In this document: positions 7,725 through 17,326 of the stretch, one piece after another | How the letters are laid out: every line of letters begins with the position of its first letter | How positions within the stretch are numbered: position 1 is the stretch's first letter | Assembly: GCF_039862785.1 (NCBI RefSeq) | Contig: NZ_CP156795.1 | Coordinates: forward strand, 2,232,001-2,296,000 | Direction: 5' to 3' | Source: Acinetobacter sp. ANC 7912 | Lineage (GTDB): Bacteria; Pseudomonadota; Gammaproteobacteria; Pseudomonadales; Moraxellaceae | Length of the DNA: 64,000 bases | Notes under the pieces: model-generated | Seen by the model: the letters and a program-made list of their open reading frames with translations, nothing else | Told to the model about the DNA's origin: nothing | The model's database searches: none | Translations under genes and position numbers: made by a program

Positions 7725-8226
7725 AGACGAGAATAACCCATAAATAAAAATACCGCGCAATTTTAGCTGATTCGTGCCGATCCCGCATTAAAAGAATTTA
7801 TTTTCATTTAGTGGATGTGTCAGTTTCATTTTCATGTTTTATTTATATTGATAAATTGAACGAAACAGTTCATTTTTTGACCCAGATGCTTATCTTTTGG
7901 ACTTTTCCACAGTTTTCCACAAAAGCTGTGGATAACTTTGTGGATTTAAAACTACTTGACAGCTTTATCGTCCGCAAAATTAAGGCTTCCATTTAAATTG
8001 ATCATTTTTTAACCAATTTATTTTACATTTAAAATCAATTCTTTATGTGTGTCAAGAACATCATATTAAAAAAAAAAATAATTTTTTTTTGGTTAGTTCT
8101 TCAACATTAGGGACTTGCATTTACAAACTTGTTTATAAATGCGCCGCTCGTCACTTTTCATTGCCGGAGATTTTGTTAAACTCTGTATTAAGTTTTGGGG
8201 ACAAATGTTCAAGACATATACTTACA
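7725..8226. other. AT-rich intergenic region between ttcA and a lytic transglycosylase
   Basis: 502 bp between divergent genes. It holds the DnaA-box-like cluster listed separately and a long A/T tract around 8070-8092. Open frames across it are short, AT-driven and lack ribosome binding sites. No RNA gene was recognised. Confidence 0.5.
7903..7947. promoter_or_regulatory. Cluster of DnaA-box-like sites
   Basis: Four 9-mers in 45 bp: TTTTCCACA at 7903-7911 and 7913-7921 (one mismatch from TTATCCACA), TGTGGATAA at 7927-7935 (exact box, reverse orientation) and TGTGGATTT at 7939-7947 (two mismatches, reverse). The two forward and two reverse sites face each other. No dnaA, dnaN or rpmH is nearby, so this is unlikely to be the chromosomal origin. 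It could regulate a flanking gene or titrate DnaA. Confidence 0.45.
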
Positions 8227-9108
8227 ATGAAAAAATATTCATGGTTTAAGGGGACTTCTGTACTCGGTTGTCTGTGTTTTTTGATAGGAAATTCTGTCTT
8301 TACGCATGCAGGACAAATCTACATGTATAAAGATCACAATGGCACGACCTTATTAACCAACAAAAAAACCTCCGACAAGTCCTTAAAAAAAATTAAAGTG
8401 ACCTACTATCCCGATAGTAATATTCATAGCTACAGCAACTGGGGCTCAAGCGAAGCTTCGGTCTTGCCAAGCTATAGCAAAAATAAAAATGCCTTTGACT
8501 CGATTATTAAACAGGCCGCACAGCAGCACGGTGTATCGGAAGGACTGATCAAGGCAGTGATGCATACTGAATCTGGCTTTAATGTGCATGCGCGTTCACC
8601 TGTAGGTGCGCAGGGTCTGATGCAGCTGATGCCTGCTACCGCTCGCCGTTTCAATGTCAGCAATGCCTATGATCCGCATCAGAACATTATGGCCGGTGCC
8701 AAATATTTGGCCTGGTTGCTCAAGCGTTTTAATGGCAATACTTCTTTAGCCCTGGCTGGCTATAATGCAGGTGAAGGTAATGTCGCCAAATATGGTGGTA
8801 TACCGCCTTTCCGCGAAACCCAGGATTATGTGCGTCGTGTCACTAGCCGCTATCACAACCTGTATTCAAATGGAGTGGGCCTGAGTGCTTCGTCTGCATC
8901 CTCCTCTTCTACACCTGCATCACCAGAGCATAACAAGGTGATTGCCAGCTCAGCCAATTACCATGAACCGGCTGCGCCAACGCTGAAAGCCAATAATTAT
9001 CAGCGTAAAATTATTGTCAATGGAGATGGTAGTTTTACCGATGCACCAGCAGGTTCTTATGCAACGGCGCATGCCACGGCATCTGCCCGAATTTATATTC
9101 ATGACTAA
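8227..9108 (+). CDS. Lytic transglycosylase with DUF4124 and SLT domains
   Basis: 293-aa exported peptidoglycan-cleaving enzyme. The start MKKYSWFKGTSVLGC gives a proper signal peptide (hydrophobic core, cut near THA-GQ); longer upstream frames do not. Residues about 32-50 (GQIYMYKDHNGTTLLTNKK) look like a DUF4124 segment. The SLT domain covers about 95-215: IKAVMHTESGFNVHARSP with catalytic Glu, GAQGLMQLMPATARRFNV, GAKYLAWLLKRFNGN, LALAGYNAGEGNV and YVRRVTSRY. The C-terminal 80 residues are Ser/Ala-rich and low in complexity. It is a single gene. The substrate is inferred from the family. Confidence 0.9.
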   Translation: MKKYSWFKGTSVLGCLCFLIGNSVFTHAGQIYMYKDHNGTTLLTNKKTSDKSLKKIKVTYYPDSNIHSYSNWGSSEASVLPSYSKNKNAFDSIIKQAAQQHGVSEGLIKAVMHTESGFNVHARSPVGAQGLMQLMPATARRFNVSNAYDPHQNIMAGAKYLAWLLKRFNGNTSLALAGYNAGEGNVAKYGGIPPFRETQDYVRRVTSRYHNLYSNGVGLSASSASSSSTPASPEHNKVIASSANYHEPAAPTLKANNYQRKIIVNGDGSFTDAPAGSYATAHATASARIYIHD

Positions 9109-9299
9109 ATAACCACACAAAACTCCCCTGCTGTTTGTTCATGATGTCTGCAAACTGTCAGACAACCTCATGAAAGGCTGGGGAAATTCTGAGTAAATTG
9201 CTATTTTTTCCTTGAAATCTGAGTCATTTCGCCTCATATTGAGGGTAATGATTGTAATTTGATAATCAGATTATTTTTATATAATAAGAGGATTTCTCA

Positions 9300-10205
9300 A
9301 TGATGCGGATTGGTTTGTTCTTGCTAACCAACCTCGCGGTACTGGTTGTAGCTGGCATTATCTTGTCACTCTTCGGTGTCGGTAGTTACCATGGCGCGGG
9401 TGGCTTGAATCTAGGCAACCTGCTGGTGATCTGTTTTGTGTTCGGTATGGTGGGCTCTCTGGTTTCGCTGTTCATGTCAAAATGGATGGCAAAGAAGACT
9501 ACCGGTACGGAACTGATTGATCCCAACGCTCCACGTAACCAGGCAGAAGCATGGTTATTACAGGAAGTTGCACAGCTGTCTCAGCGTGCAGGCATTCGCA
9601 TGCCGGAAGTGGGTATTTTCCCATCTTACCAGTCCAACGCATTCGCGACCGGCTGGAACAAAAATGATGCACTGGTTGCGGTTTCAACCGGTCTGCTGGA
9701 ACGCATGAACAAAGATGAACTGCGTGCAGTACTGGCTCACGAAATTGGTCACGTTGCCAATGGTGACATGGTGACACTGGCCCTGATTCAGGGTGTGGTG
9801 AACGCCTTCGTGATGTTCTTTGCACGTGTGGTGGGTGACTTTATCGATCGTAACGTCTTCGGCCGTGAAGATGGCGAAGCACCGGGGATTGCTTACTTCG
9901 TAACAACCATCGTGCTGGATATTGTATTTGGTATCCTGGCGTCTGCGATCGTAATGTGGTTCTCTCGCTACCGTGAATACCGTGCCGATGAAGCAGGTGC
10001 ACGTTTAGCAGGTAAACAGGCGATGATTTCTGCCCTGTTACGCTTACAAGCTGAATCTGAAATGCCAGATGCGATGCCTAAAGAAATGAAAGCATTTGCC
10101 ATCTCTGCAGGTCAGGAACAAGGTTTCAGCCTAGCTGCTTTATTCCAGACTCACCCGACCATCGAACAACGTGTTGCAGCGCTGCAACAGCTGAATCTGC
10201 CTTAA
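9300..10205 (+). CDS. htpX: Membrane zinc protease HtpX
   Basis: Inner-membrane M48 metalloprotease that degrades damaged membrane proteins in the envelope or heat-stress response, in partnership with FtsH (also in this window). At 301 aa it is the normal length. Two N-terminal transmembrane helices (about 4-24 and 36-56) are followed by the catalytic motif [13 protein letters not shown], two further hydrophobic segments (about 158-176 and 195-220) and [15 protein letters not shown] with the third zinc ligand Glu. The start is ATGATG; either Met is possible. A spaced GAGG lies upstream. Confidence 0.95.
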   Translation: MMRIGLFLLTNLAVLVVAGIILSLFGVGSYHGAGGLNLGNLLVICFVFGMVGSLVSLFMSKWMAKKTTGTELIDPNAPRNQAEAWLLQEVAQLSQRAGIRMPEVGIFPSYQSNAFATGWNKNDALVAVSTGLLERMNKDELRAVLAHEIGHVANGDMVTLALIQGVVNAFVMFFARVVGDFIDRNVFGREDGEAPGIAYFVTTIVLDIVFGILASAIVMWFSRYREYRADEAGARLAGKQAMISALLRLQAESEMPDAMPKEMKAFAISAGQEQGFSLAALFQTHPTIEQRVAALQQLNLP

Positions 10206-10230
10206 TCAGCTAACTGCTCTGATACATAAA

Positions 10231-10256
10231 AAAAGCCTCCGAAATGGAGGCTTTTT
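10231..10256. terminator. Bidirectional terminator between htpX and the DUF4112 gene
   Basis: Stem AAAGCCTCC/GGAGGCTTT with an A run before and a T run after, between convergent genes. Confidence 0.88.
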
Positions 10257-10279
10257 CTTTAGGCTCAATTAAATGGTAA

Positions 10280-10867
10280 TTATGGATTCCACCACTGATA
10301 GATCGCCATGACGCCCCAACCGATGGCGAGGATAAACAGAATCAGGAAAATCGTGCCTAAAATGTCGGGAATATGAATCCAAATCCAGGCCACCACCGGA
10401 TTACGCCAGAAAGGGGATTGCTGCTGTTTCTGTTCCAGTTTTTCATGCAGAAAAGGATGCACCACATGATGTTCACTGCGAATCTGGTATTCTTCCCGAA
10501 TATGTTCATGCACAATGTCTAGTGCTTTCCGGCTAGGACGAATGAACACATCAAAAATCGTTCCAACCACTGGGATAAATCCTACCAAGGCGTCCATCAC
10601 TGCCAGTTTCATGACCGGATTCAGCTTGGACTGCGGCACGCCAATCTGATGCGCCTTATAGATCGCATAACAGGTCATGGCAAAACCGGCTAAATCCCCC
10701 GCTACTGGTACAGTACTGAGCGCAGCATCCGCACCAACACCCTGCTTGGTAAAAGGAATCCGCACCACAGAGTCCATCATGTTGGCGAACTTGGCCAGAT
10801 CACGTTCCAGGCGGATCACTTCCTGCTGAGTCATCTTCTTGGGATTTTTATTACCTGTTTCGATCAT
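10280..10867 (-). CDS. DUF4112 domain membrane protein
   Basis: 195-aa protein of unknown function. The central region matches the DUF4112 pattern: LAKFANMMDSVVRIPFTKQGVGADAALSTVPVAGDLAGF, then MDALVGFIPVVGTIFDVFIRPSRKA. The paired P-V-x-G-D and P-V-V-G-T segments within hydrophobic stretches suggest membrane hairpins. A further transmembrane helix lies near the C terminus (DILGTIFLILFILAIGWGVM). It has its own ATG and no close operon partner: mgtE lies 75 bp downstream of its start on the same strand. No function can be assigned. Confidence 0.82.
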   Translation of the reverse strand: MIETGNKNPKKMTQQEVIRLERDLAKFANMMDSVVRIPFTKQGVGADAALSTVPVAGDLAGFAMTCYAIYKAHQIGVPQSKLNPVMKLAVMDALVGFIPVVGTIFDVFIRPSRKALDIVHEHIREEYQIRSEHHVVHPFLHEKLEQKQQQSPFWRNPVVAWIWIHIPDILGTIFLILFILAIGWGVMAIYQWWNP

Positions 10868-10942
10868 TAAGTTAACCGTTTTTCTTTTAATGATTTCCAG
10901 CCTACTGAAATTGCAGCCAAAATATAGAGTATTTTTATTTAC

Positions 10943-12274
10943 TTAAAATAATAACTGGGAAGCCACAAACAGATAGACTACTACCCCACTAGCATCACAG
11001 ATCGACGTCACCAGCGGCGCAGAGGCGCTGGCCGGATCGAGTTTCAGTTTGTTTAGCACAAATGGCAAACTCATTCCAATCAGGCAACCGAGCAGTACAA
11101 TGCCCATCATACTGATCGCCAGTACCACAGCCACCATCAGATCACCACGGATATAGCCGAGAATCGACACAGCCAGTGCCATGGTAAGTCCCAGACACAA
11201 TGCGACCAAGGTTTCCCGTCTAATCAGCCTAAACCAGTCCTTAAACTGCACATCTCCTGTTGCCAATGCACGAACCATCAAGGTCGCAGATTGTGAACCG
11301 GCATTCCCACCACTCCCGACAAGTAGTGGCAGAAAAAAGACCAAGACAATATGTTCAGAAATAATATCTTCATATCTGGCGATGCCAAAGCTAGAAAGCA
11401 GACTACCAAACACCAAGAGTACCAGCCAAAACACGCGCTTCTGATATAGGGACAGAATCGGTGCAGTTTTTAGGCTAAGCTGATCTAGTGGCTCAACCGC
11501 ACCCGCTTTCAAGAAGTCCTCGGTGCTTTCTGCTTCGGCAATATCCATGGCATCGTCATAGGTCACAATCCCGACCAGACGCTGCTCGGCATCGACAATT
11601 GGCAAGGCAATGAAGTCATAGTAAGCCAGCCTGCGGGCAATCAGTTCCTGGTCTTCATCCACCGTGCCATAAATCACTTCTCGGGTCATCACTTCGGCAA
11701 TTGTTGCGGTGGGTTGGGCCTGAACAATCTGGCGTAAAGAAATCACCCCAACCAGGTGCTGCTCGGCATCCACAATATAAATCAGATATAGAGTGTCATG
11801 ATTACCGGCAATATCGCGTAGGGTTGCAATCGCCTCATGCATGGTTAGTTCAGGTGACAAGGTCACATAGTCTGAACTCATCAAAGCGCCGGCGGTTTCT
11901 TCCGGATAGGCATGCAGAACTTTTAGGGAATGATGTGCTTGAACTGAAAGTTTACTTAGCAATTGCTGCTGCTTTTCAATGGGCAACTGTTTGTACAGGT
12001 CAATAAAATCATCCGAATGCATGGCATTTAGAACATTCGCCAACTGCTCAATAGTAAGCTGATTCGCGATTTGCAGCTGCTGATCCAAAGGCAGGAATTC
12101 CAATACCTGTGCGGGATGCTTGACCTGTTCAAAACGGTACTGCCGGTCACCGGGTTTTAATTCAGACAGCAGGCGAGCCTGATCGGCCACATTTAGCTCA
12201 GACAGTTGCTGATCCACATTGGCTTGTTGCTGTTTTAACGATTCACGTACCTGTGTAAGATGCTGATCCGGCAT
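10943..12274 (-). CDS. mgtE: Magnesium transporter MgtE
   Basis: Inner-membrane Mg2+ channel gated by cytosolic Mg2+. The 443-aa protein has the three MgtE parts in order. An N-terminal superhelical domain (about 20-130) includes LEFLPLDQQLQIANQL and EETAGALMSSDYV. A CBS pair (about 135-255) includes VGVISLRQIV and VGIVTYDDAMDIAEAE. A five-helix membrane domain (about 285-440) includes LVGSGGNAGSQSATLMVRALA, part of the conserved pore region. No riboswitch-like leader was noticed upstream, and the RND gene lies on the same strand 110 bp away. Confidence 0.94.
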   Translation of the reverse strand: MPDQHLTQVRESLKQQQANVDQQLSELNVADQARLLSELKPGDRQYRFEQVKHPAQVLEFLPLDQQLQIANQLTIEQLANVLNAMHSDDFIDLYKQLPIEKQQQLLSKLSVQAHHSLKVLHAYPEETAGALMSSDYVTLSPELTMHEAIATLRDIAGNHDTLYLIYIVDAEQHLVGVISLRQIVQAQPTATIAEVMTREVIYGTVDEDQELIARRLAYYDFIALPIVDAEQRLVGIVTYDDAMDIAEAESTEDFLKAGAVEPLDQLSLKTAPILSLYQKRVFWLVLLVFGSLLSSFGIARYEDIISEHIVLVFFLPLLVGSGGNAGSQSATLMVRALATGDVQFKDWFRLIRRETLVALCLGLTMALAVSILGYIRGDLMVAVVLAISMMGIVLLGCLIGMSLPFVLNKLKLDPASASAPLVTSICDASGVVVYLFVASQLLF

Positions 12275-12383
12275 GCCGCCCTCTTATTATTTTTTGCTTG
12301 ATCTGAAATTTAGCATGCCCGACCTCAGTCAGGCATGCTCTATCTCATTGTCGTTGTAATATTTTTATATTAAGTAAAATGGT

Positions 12384-15300
12384 TTAGTTGAGTTGCATCT
12401 TTTTCTTCTGAAACAGTCTGCGTACCATCACATACATAAATGGAATAAAGATCAGGACCAGAATGGTTCCGAAAATCACCCCACCAAGCACGCTGACACC
12501 GATTTCCTGACGGCTGGCAGCGCCGGCACCAAAGGCAAATACCAGTGGCAGAATTCCAGCACCAAAGGCTAATGAAGTCATCAAAATTGGACGCAGACGC
12601 AGGCTAGCGCCTTCTAGTGCTGCAGCCACAATCGATTTACCCTGCTGTTCGGCCAGCGCCGCGAATTCCACAATCAAAATCGCATTCTTACAGGACAGGC
12701 CAATCGTGGTCAGTAAAGCAATCTGGAGATAGATGTCATTCGGGAAACCGGCCAAAAAGCTAAATATGATATTACCGCCAATGCCGAGTGGAATCGCCGA
12801 CATTACTGCGGTTGGAATACTCCAGCTTTCGTAAAGTGCCGCCAGACACAGGAAGATAAAGCCAATCGACACCGCATACAGGATGATTGCCTGATTACTA
12901 GACTGTTTTTCTTCAAAAGACAGGCCACTCCAGGTCACATCAATGCCTTTCTGCTCCGCTACCAGCTGCTCGATATCACGCATGGCTTCACCACTGCTGG
13001 TATTTTTGCTGACATCGGCTTCCATTTGTAAGGCTGTATAGCCCATAAAGCGATTCACCACTTCTGGACCACCACTCCAATTCACGGTAGAGAAGTTACT
13101 AAACGGCACCATCTGGTTCTGGTCATTACGTACATGCCACAACGCCAGATCTTCCGGTTTAGAACGGAATTCGGCATCACCCTGCATCATCACCCGTTTG
13201 ATGCGGCCACGGTCAATAAAGTCATTCACATAATTGCCGCCCCAAGCCGCAGACAAGGTGCTGTTAATGGCAGATTGGCTCAGACCATTGGCCATCGCCT
13301 GTTTCTGGTCGATATTGACCTTGAGTTCAGCTTTTTCCGGATTGGCTCGCTTGCCCAGATTTTCAAAGGTACTGTAGCGCTTGGCCTGTTCATCAATCAA
13401 CTTATATTGATCTTCTAAATACTGGCGGCCATTACCCTCTACATCCCGAATCCAGAATTCCAGACCATCGGTTTGCCCCAGCCCACTGACCGAAGCTGGC
13501 ATATTGATATTGACCTGTGCATCCTTAAAGCCACGGAAATGTTTCATGGCCCGTTCACGAATCGCCTGAGCTGTGTTTTCCTCGCCTTGACGCTCATCCC
13601 AGTGTTTTAGTGCCACGAAACCCGTCGCCAGGTTCTGGCCTGTACCAGAGAAGTTACGGCCATAACGCATCATGACTAGATTGATATTGTCTTTTTCCTG
13701 CTCAAGGAAATATTCACGAATCTTTTCACCAGCGGCAATAGTGTTTTTTAGCGGCGCCCCTTCCTGCAAACGAACCTGAATGCTGAGTGTGCCCTGATCC
13801 TCACTTGGCAGGAAGCTGGTGGGCAATGCTTTATAAAACAGGCCAAATACAATCAGCAGTCCACTAAATAACACCAGACAGACGGCTTTATGATCTAGAG
13901 TTTTGCTGGACAGGCTTAAATAACCTTGTTTCAGATTTTCCAGTTTCTGGTTAAACCATAGTGCCCAGCGTGCCGGTTTAGGATTGGGTTTGAGAATTAA
14001 AGCACACAGTGCCGGAGTTAAAATCAAGGCAACCATCAACGACAGTGACATTGCGGCCACCAGCGTGATGGAGAACTGGCGATAGATCACCCCGGTTGAA
14101 CCGCCAAAGAAGGCCATCGGAATAAAGACAGCAGTCAGTACTAAAGTAATGCCGACCAGTGCCCCGCTAATTTCCTGCATGGATTCCAGCGCTGCTTCTT
14201 TGGCAGAAAGGTTCTTCTCATGCATCAGACGCTCGACATTTTCCACCACCACAATTGCATCATCGACCAGCAAACCAATTGCAAGGACGAGTGCAAATAG
14301 GGTTAAGGTGTTGATACTGAGTCCAATGGCATACAGAATTGCCATCGTACCAAGCAATACCACTGGAACAGTCACTGCAGGAATCAGTGTCGCTCGCCAG
14401 TTCTGCAGGAAGACAAACATCACTACAATGACCAAGATGATCGCTTCAGCCAGAGTCTTCACCACTTCCTTGATGGATTCCTGAACGAAAGGTGTGTTAT
14501 CCCGCGGATAGGCAATCTTGTACCCTTCCGGCAACTGCTTGGAAAGACGCTCAATTTCAGTTTTAATCTTCTCTGAAGTGGCAATTGCATTGGCACCCGA
14601 CGACAGCGAAATCGCCAAACCAGCGGATGGATAACTATTGGTAGTACTAAAGGACTGGTAGTTTTCGGCACCCAGTTCGATACGCGCAACATCTTTTAAA
14701 TAGATAAAGCTACCGTCCCGGTCAGACTTGACAATAATATTTTCAAATTCTTCGATTGTTCTCAGACGTGTACCTGAAGTGACTTTGGCATTTAGGTACT
14801 GGTCTTCAACCGTTGGTAAATCACCGACTGCACCAGCAGCGACCTGAGTATTTTGCGCTTCAATCGCAGCCCGGATATCACTCGGCATCAGGTTATATTG
14901 CTTCAGCTTGTGCGGATTCAGCCAGATACGCATCGCATACTGCGAACCGAACACATCCACTTCACCCACGCCTTCGACCCGGGAAATATCCTGCTCGATA
15001 TGGGTCGATAAATAGTCAGACAGAGCAATATTGTCACTACGGCGCGATTCGTCATACAGGCCAATCACCATATGGGTATCGCCAAGTGATTTGAAGACAT
15101 TGACACCCTGACGCTGCACATCTTCTGGCAGCCGGTTCAGCACTCCATTAATCGCATTTTGTACCTGAACCTGTGCAGTGTCTGGATCAGTCCCATTTTC
15201 AAAACTGATATTGATCCGGCTACGCCCAGAAGAATCACTGCTGGAACTAAAATATAAAAGGTGATCAATCCCCTTGATCTGCTGCTCCAAGACCTGAGTC

Positions 15301-15485
15301 ACACTCTCCTCAACCGTTTCCGCAGAAGCACCTGAATAAGTCGCTGATACTGTTACGCGAGGTGGAGCAATATCCGGATAGCGCTCAACAGGCAAATTCA
15401 TCACCGCAAACAGGCCAATTGCCATCACCACGATAGCTAGTACGCCTGCAAAAATAGGTCGATGAATAAAAAACTTGGACAGCAT
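12384..15485 (-). CDS. RND (HAE1-family) efflux pump permease without adjacent partners
   Basis: Proton-driven inner-membrane exporter of the AcrB/MexB type. At 1033 aa it is the normal length. It starts MLSKFFIHRPIFAGVLAIVV (TM1), has two large periplasmic loops, and shows ALVLAIGLLVDDAIVVVENVERL in TM4 with the paired Asp residues of the proton relay. GGSTGVIYRQFSITLVAAM and SCKNAILIVEFAALAEQQGKS follow in the second half. The usual membrane-fusion protein and outer-membrane channel genes are absent on both sides (mgtE and aceA instead), so partners must be encoded elsewhere. It resembles but is clearly distinct from AdeB, AdeG and AdeJ as I remember them. The substrate is unknown. Confidence 0.92.
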   Translation of the reverse strand: MLSKFFIHRPIFAGVLAIVVMAIGLFAVMNLPVERYPDIAPPRVTVSATYSGASAETVEESVTQVLEQQIKGIDHLLYFSSSSDSSGRSRINISFENGTDPDTAQVQVQNAINGVLNRLPEDVQRQGVNVFKSLGDTHMVIGLYDESRRSDNIALSDYLSTHIEQDISRVEGVGEVDVFGSQYAMRIWLNPHKLKQYNLMPSDIRAAIEAQNTQVAAGAVGDLPTVEDQYLNAKVTSGTRLRTIEEFENIIVKSDRDGSFIYLKDVARIELGAENYQSFSTTNSYPSAGLAISLSSGANAIATSEKIKTEIERLSKQLPEGYKIAYPRDNTPFVQESIKEVVKTLAEAIILVIVVMFVFLQNWRATLIPAVTVPVVLLGTMAILYAIGLSINTLTLFALVLAIGLLVDDAIVVVENVERLMHEKNLSAKEAALESMQEISGALVGITLVLTAVFIPMAFFGGSTGVIYRQFSITLVAAMSLSLMVALILTPALCALILKPNPKPARWALWFNQKLENLKQGYLSLSSKTLDHKAVCLVLFSGLLIVFGLFYKALPTSFLPSEDQGTLSIQVRLQEGAPLKNTIAAGEKIREYFLEQEKDNINLVMMRYGRNFSGTGQNLATGFVALKHWDERQGEENTAQAIRERAMKHFRGFKDAQVNINMPASVSGLGQTDGLEFWIRDVEGNGRQYLEDQYKLIDEQAKRYSTFENLGKRANPEKAELKVNIDQKQAMANGLSQSAINSTLSAAWGGNYVNDFIDRGRIKRVMMQGDAEFRSKPEDLALWHVRNDQNQMVPFSNFSTVNWSGGPEVVNRFMGYTALQMEADVSKNTSSGEAMRDIEQLVAEQKGIDVTWSGLSFEEKQSSNQAIILYAVSIGFIFLCLAALYESWSIPTAVMSAIPLGIGGNIIFSFLAGFPNDIYLQIALLTTIGLSCKNAILIVEFAALAEQQGKSIVAAALEGASLRLRPILMTSLAFGAGILPLVFAFGAGAASRQEIGVSVLGGVIFGTILVLIFIPFMYVMVRRLFQKKKMQLN

Positions 15486-15680
15486 GGGATTACATCACTT
15501 TTATATTAGGTGAATTGAAGGCTTGATCAGCTTATGGATATTCAATGACTGACTTTCAGAATGCAAGCCTTGAGCACAGAAAAACATGGATAAAATTAAA
15601 TCATGAAGAAATTGTGAAGGTTTTTCACTTCATCTTAGTTTTTCAAATATTTATGACATTGTTTTTGTTTTAGAGCAATA

Positions 15681-15707
15681 AAAAAACCCTGCTTTCGCAG
15701 GGTTTTT
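15681..15707 (-). terminator. Terminator of aceA
   Basis: Stem AACCCTGC/GCAGGGTT with a TTTC loop and a T run on the minus strand, just after the aceA stop. Confidence 0.88.
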
Positions 15708-15724
15708 CGAATCAGGCTGGAGGA

Positions 15725-17326
15725 TTAACCACCGAACTGGTTCATTGTGTTTTTCGCATCGTCACCCGCTTTAAGCGCGTTGTCACCAGCGAAGATTTCT
15801 TTGTGGTCATCACCGATGTCAGAACCAGCCATTGCTTGGTGTTTCACGCAAGCGATACCGCCGCGGATTTCTTTACGTTGAACGCCAGCAACATAAGCCA
15901 ACATACCTTCGTCACCGAAGTAACCTTTAGCAAGCTCGTGAGTAGACAGAGCAGCTGTGTGGTAAGTAGGCAGAGTGATCAGGTGGTGGAATACACCCGC
16001 TTCACGTGCAGCGTCAGCCTGGAATGTACGGATTTTTTCGTCAGCATCAGCAGCCAGTTCAGAATCGTCGTACTCAGCGCTCATCAGTTTAGCACGGTCG
16101 TAACCAGAAACGTCTTTACCTTCAGCAACCCAACGGTCGTACGCTTGTTGACGGAAGTTCAGTGTCCAGTTGAATGAAGGCGAGTTGTTGTAAACAAGTT
16201 TCGCATTTGGAATCACTTCACGTACACGGTTAACCATGTGAGCGATTTCTTTTACGTTTGGAGTCGGGGTTTCGATCCAAAGTAAGTCAGCACCGTTTTG
16301 AAGGCTAGTGATACAGTCAAGAACAACACGGTCAATCTGAGTGCCTTCACGGAACTGGTACAGACCCGATGGAAGACGAGTTGGACGGTGCAGTTTGCCA
16401 TCACGTTTGATCAAGATTTCATCTTCTTGAGCTTCAGAGATGTCGATCTCTTGAGTGTCTAAGTAGCTGATGTATTTAGAAGCGATGTCGCCTGGCTCTT
16501 TAGATACAGGGATCTTCTGAGTCAAGTCAGCGCCTTCAGAGTCAGTACGCGCAACGATGATACCGTCTTCAACACCCATTTCTAGGAATGCATAGCGAAG
16601 AGCGTGGATTTTCGCGATGAAGTCTTCGTGTGGAACTGTTACTTTACCAGCTTGGTGACCACATTGTTTCGCGTCAGAAACCTGGTTTTCGATTTGCAGT
16701 GCACAAGCACCAGCTTCGATCATTTTCTTAGCAAGCAGGTAAGTTGCTTCTTCGTTACCGAAACCAGCGTCGATGTCGGCAATGATTGGCACAACGTGAG
16801 TTTCGAAGTTGTCGATTTGAGCAGTGATTTCTGCAACTTTAGCAGCGTCGCCAGCTTCTTTTGCTTTGTTTAAAGCACGGAACAGGTCGTTCAGTTCTTT
16901 TGCATCAGCTTGACGAAGGAAAGTGTAGATTTCTTCGATCAGTGCAGGAACAGAAGTTTTTTCGTGCATAGATTGGTCAGGAAGTGGACCGAACTCAGAA
17001 CGAAGTGCTGCAACCATCCAGCCAGACAGGTAGATGTAGCGTTTAGAAGTCGTACCGAAGTATTTTTTGTTCGCAATCATTTTTTGCTGAGCGATGAAAC
17101 CGTGCCAGCAGCCTAATGATTGAGTGTACTTGCTAGAGTCAGCATCGTATTCAGCCATATCACGACGCATAATCGCCGCTGTATATTTCGCAATGTCTAA
17201 ACCGGTTTTGAAACGGTTCTGAAGTTGCATACGCGCAGCATCTTCAGGACTGATGTCTGCCCAAGTGTTGCCGAATTTCGCTTTTAATTCGCGGATTGCA
17301 TCAATCGCTGTTTGGTATGTAGTCAT
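15725..17326 (-). CDS. aceA: Isocitrate lyase (long form)
   Basis: Splits isocitrate into glyoxylate and succinate, the first step of the glyoxylate shunt needed for growth on acetate or fatty acids. 533 aa, the length of the Pseudomonas/Acinetobacter type, longer than the enterobacterial enzyme. The catalytic loop is DAKQCGHQAGK with the active Cys. Also visible are PIIADIDAGFGNEEATY for metal binding, IVARTDSEGADL, and LVYNNSPSFNWTLNF. The start (MTTYQTAIDAIREL) is preceded by AGGAAA; a frame extending 12 codons upstream lacks support. A LysR regulator gene is divergent across a 673-bp gap and may control it. Confidence 0.96.
   Translation of the reverse strand: MTTYQTAIDAIRELKAKFGNTWADISPEDAARMQLQNRFKTGLDIAKYTAAIMRRDMAEYDADSSKYTQSLGCWHGFIAQQKMIANKKYFGTTSKRYIYLSGWMVAALRSEFGPLPDQSMHEKTSVPALIEEIYTFLRQADAKELNDLFRALNKAKEAGDAAKVAEITAQIDNFETHVVPIIADIDAGFGNEEATYLLAKKMIEAGACALQIENQVSDAKQCGHQAGKVTVPHEDFIAKIHALRYAFLEMGVEDGIIVARTDSEGADLTQKIPVSKEPGDIASKYISYLDTQEIDISEAQEDEILIKRDGKLHRPTRLPSGLYQFREGTQIDRVVLDCITSLQNGADLLWIETPTPNVKEIAHMVNRVREVIPNAKLVYNNSPSFNWTLNFRQQAYDRWVAEGKDVSGYDRAKLMSAEYDDSELAADADEKIRTFQADAAREAGVFHHLITLPTYHTAALSTHELAKGYFGDEGMLAYVAGVQRKEIRGGIACVKHQAMAGSDIGDDHKEIFAGDNALKAGDDAKNTMNQFGG

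Noticed and set aside
7725-8226. Possible replication origin because of the DnaA-box cluster
   Set aside because: No dnaA, dnaN, gyrB, rpmH or parAB nearby and no clear unwinding repeats; reported only as a DnaA-site cluster.
15803-17116. Several plus-strand frames opposite aceA
   Set aside because: Shadow frames of a highly expressed, codon-biased gene; no start signals or recognisable families.
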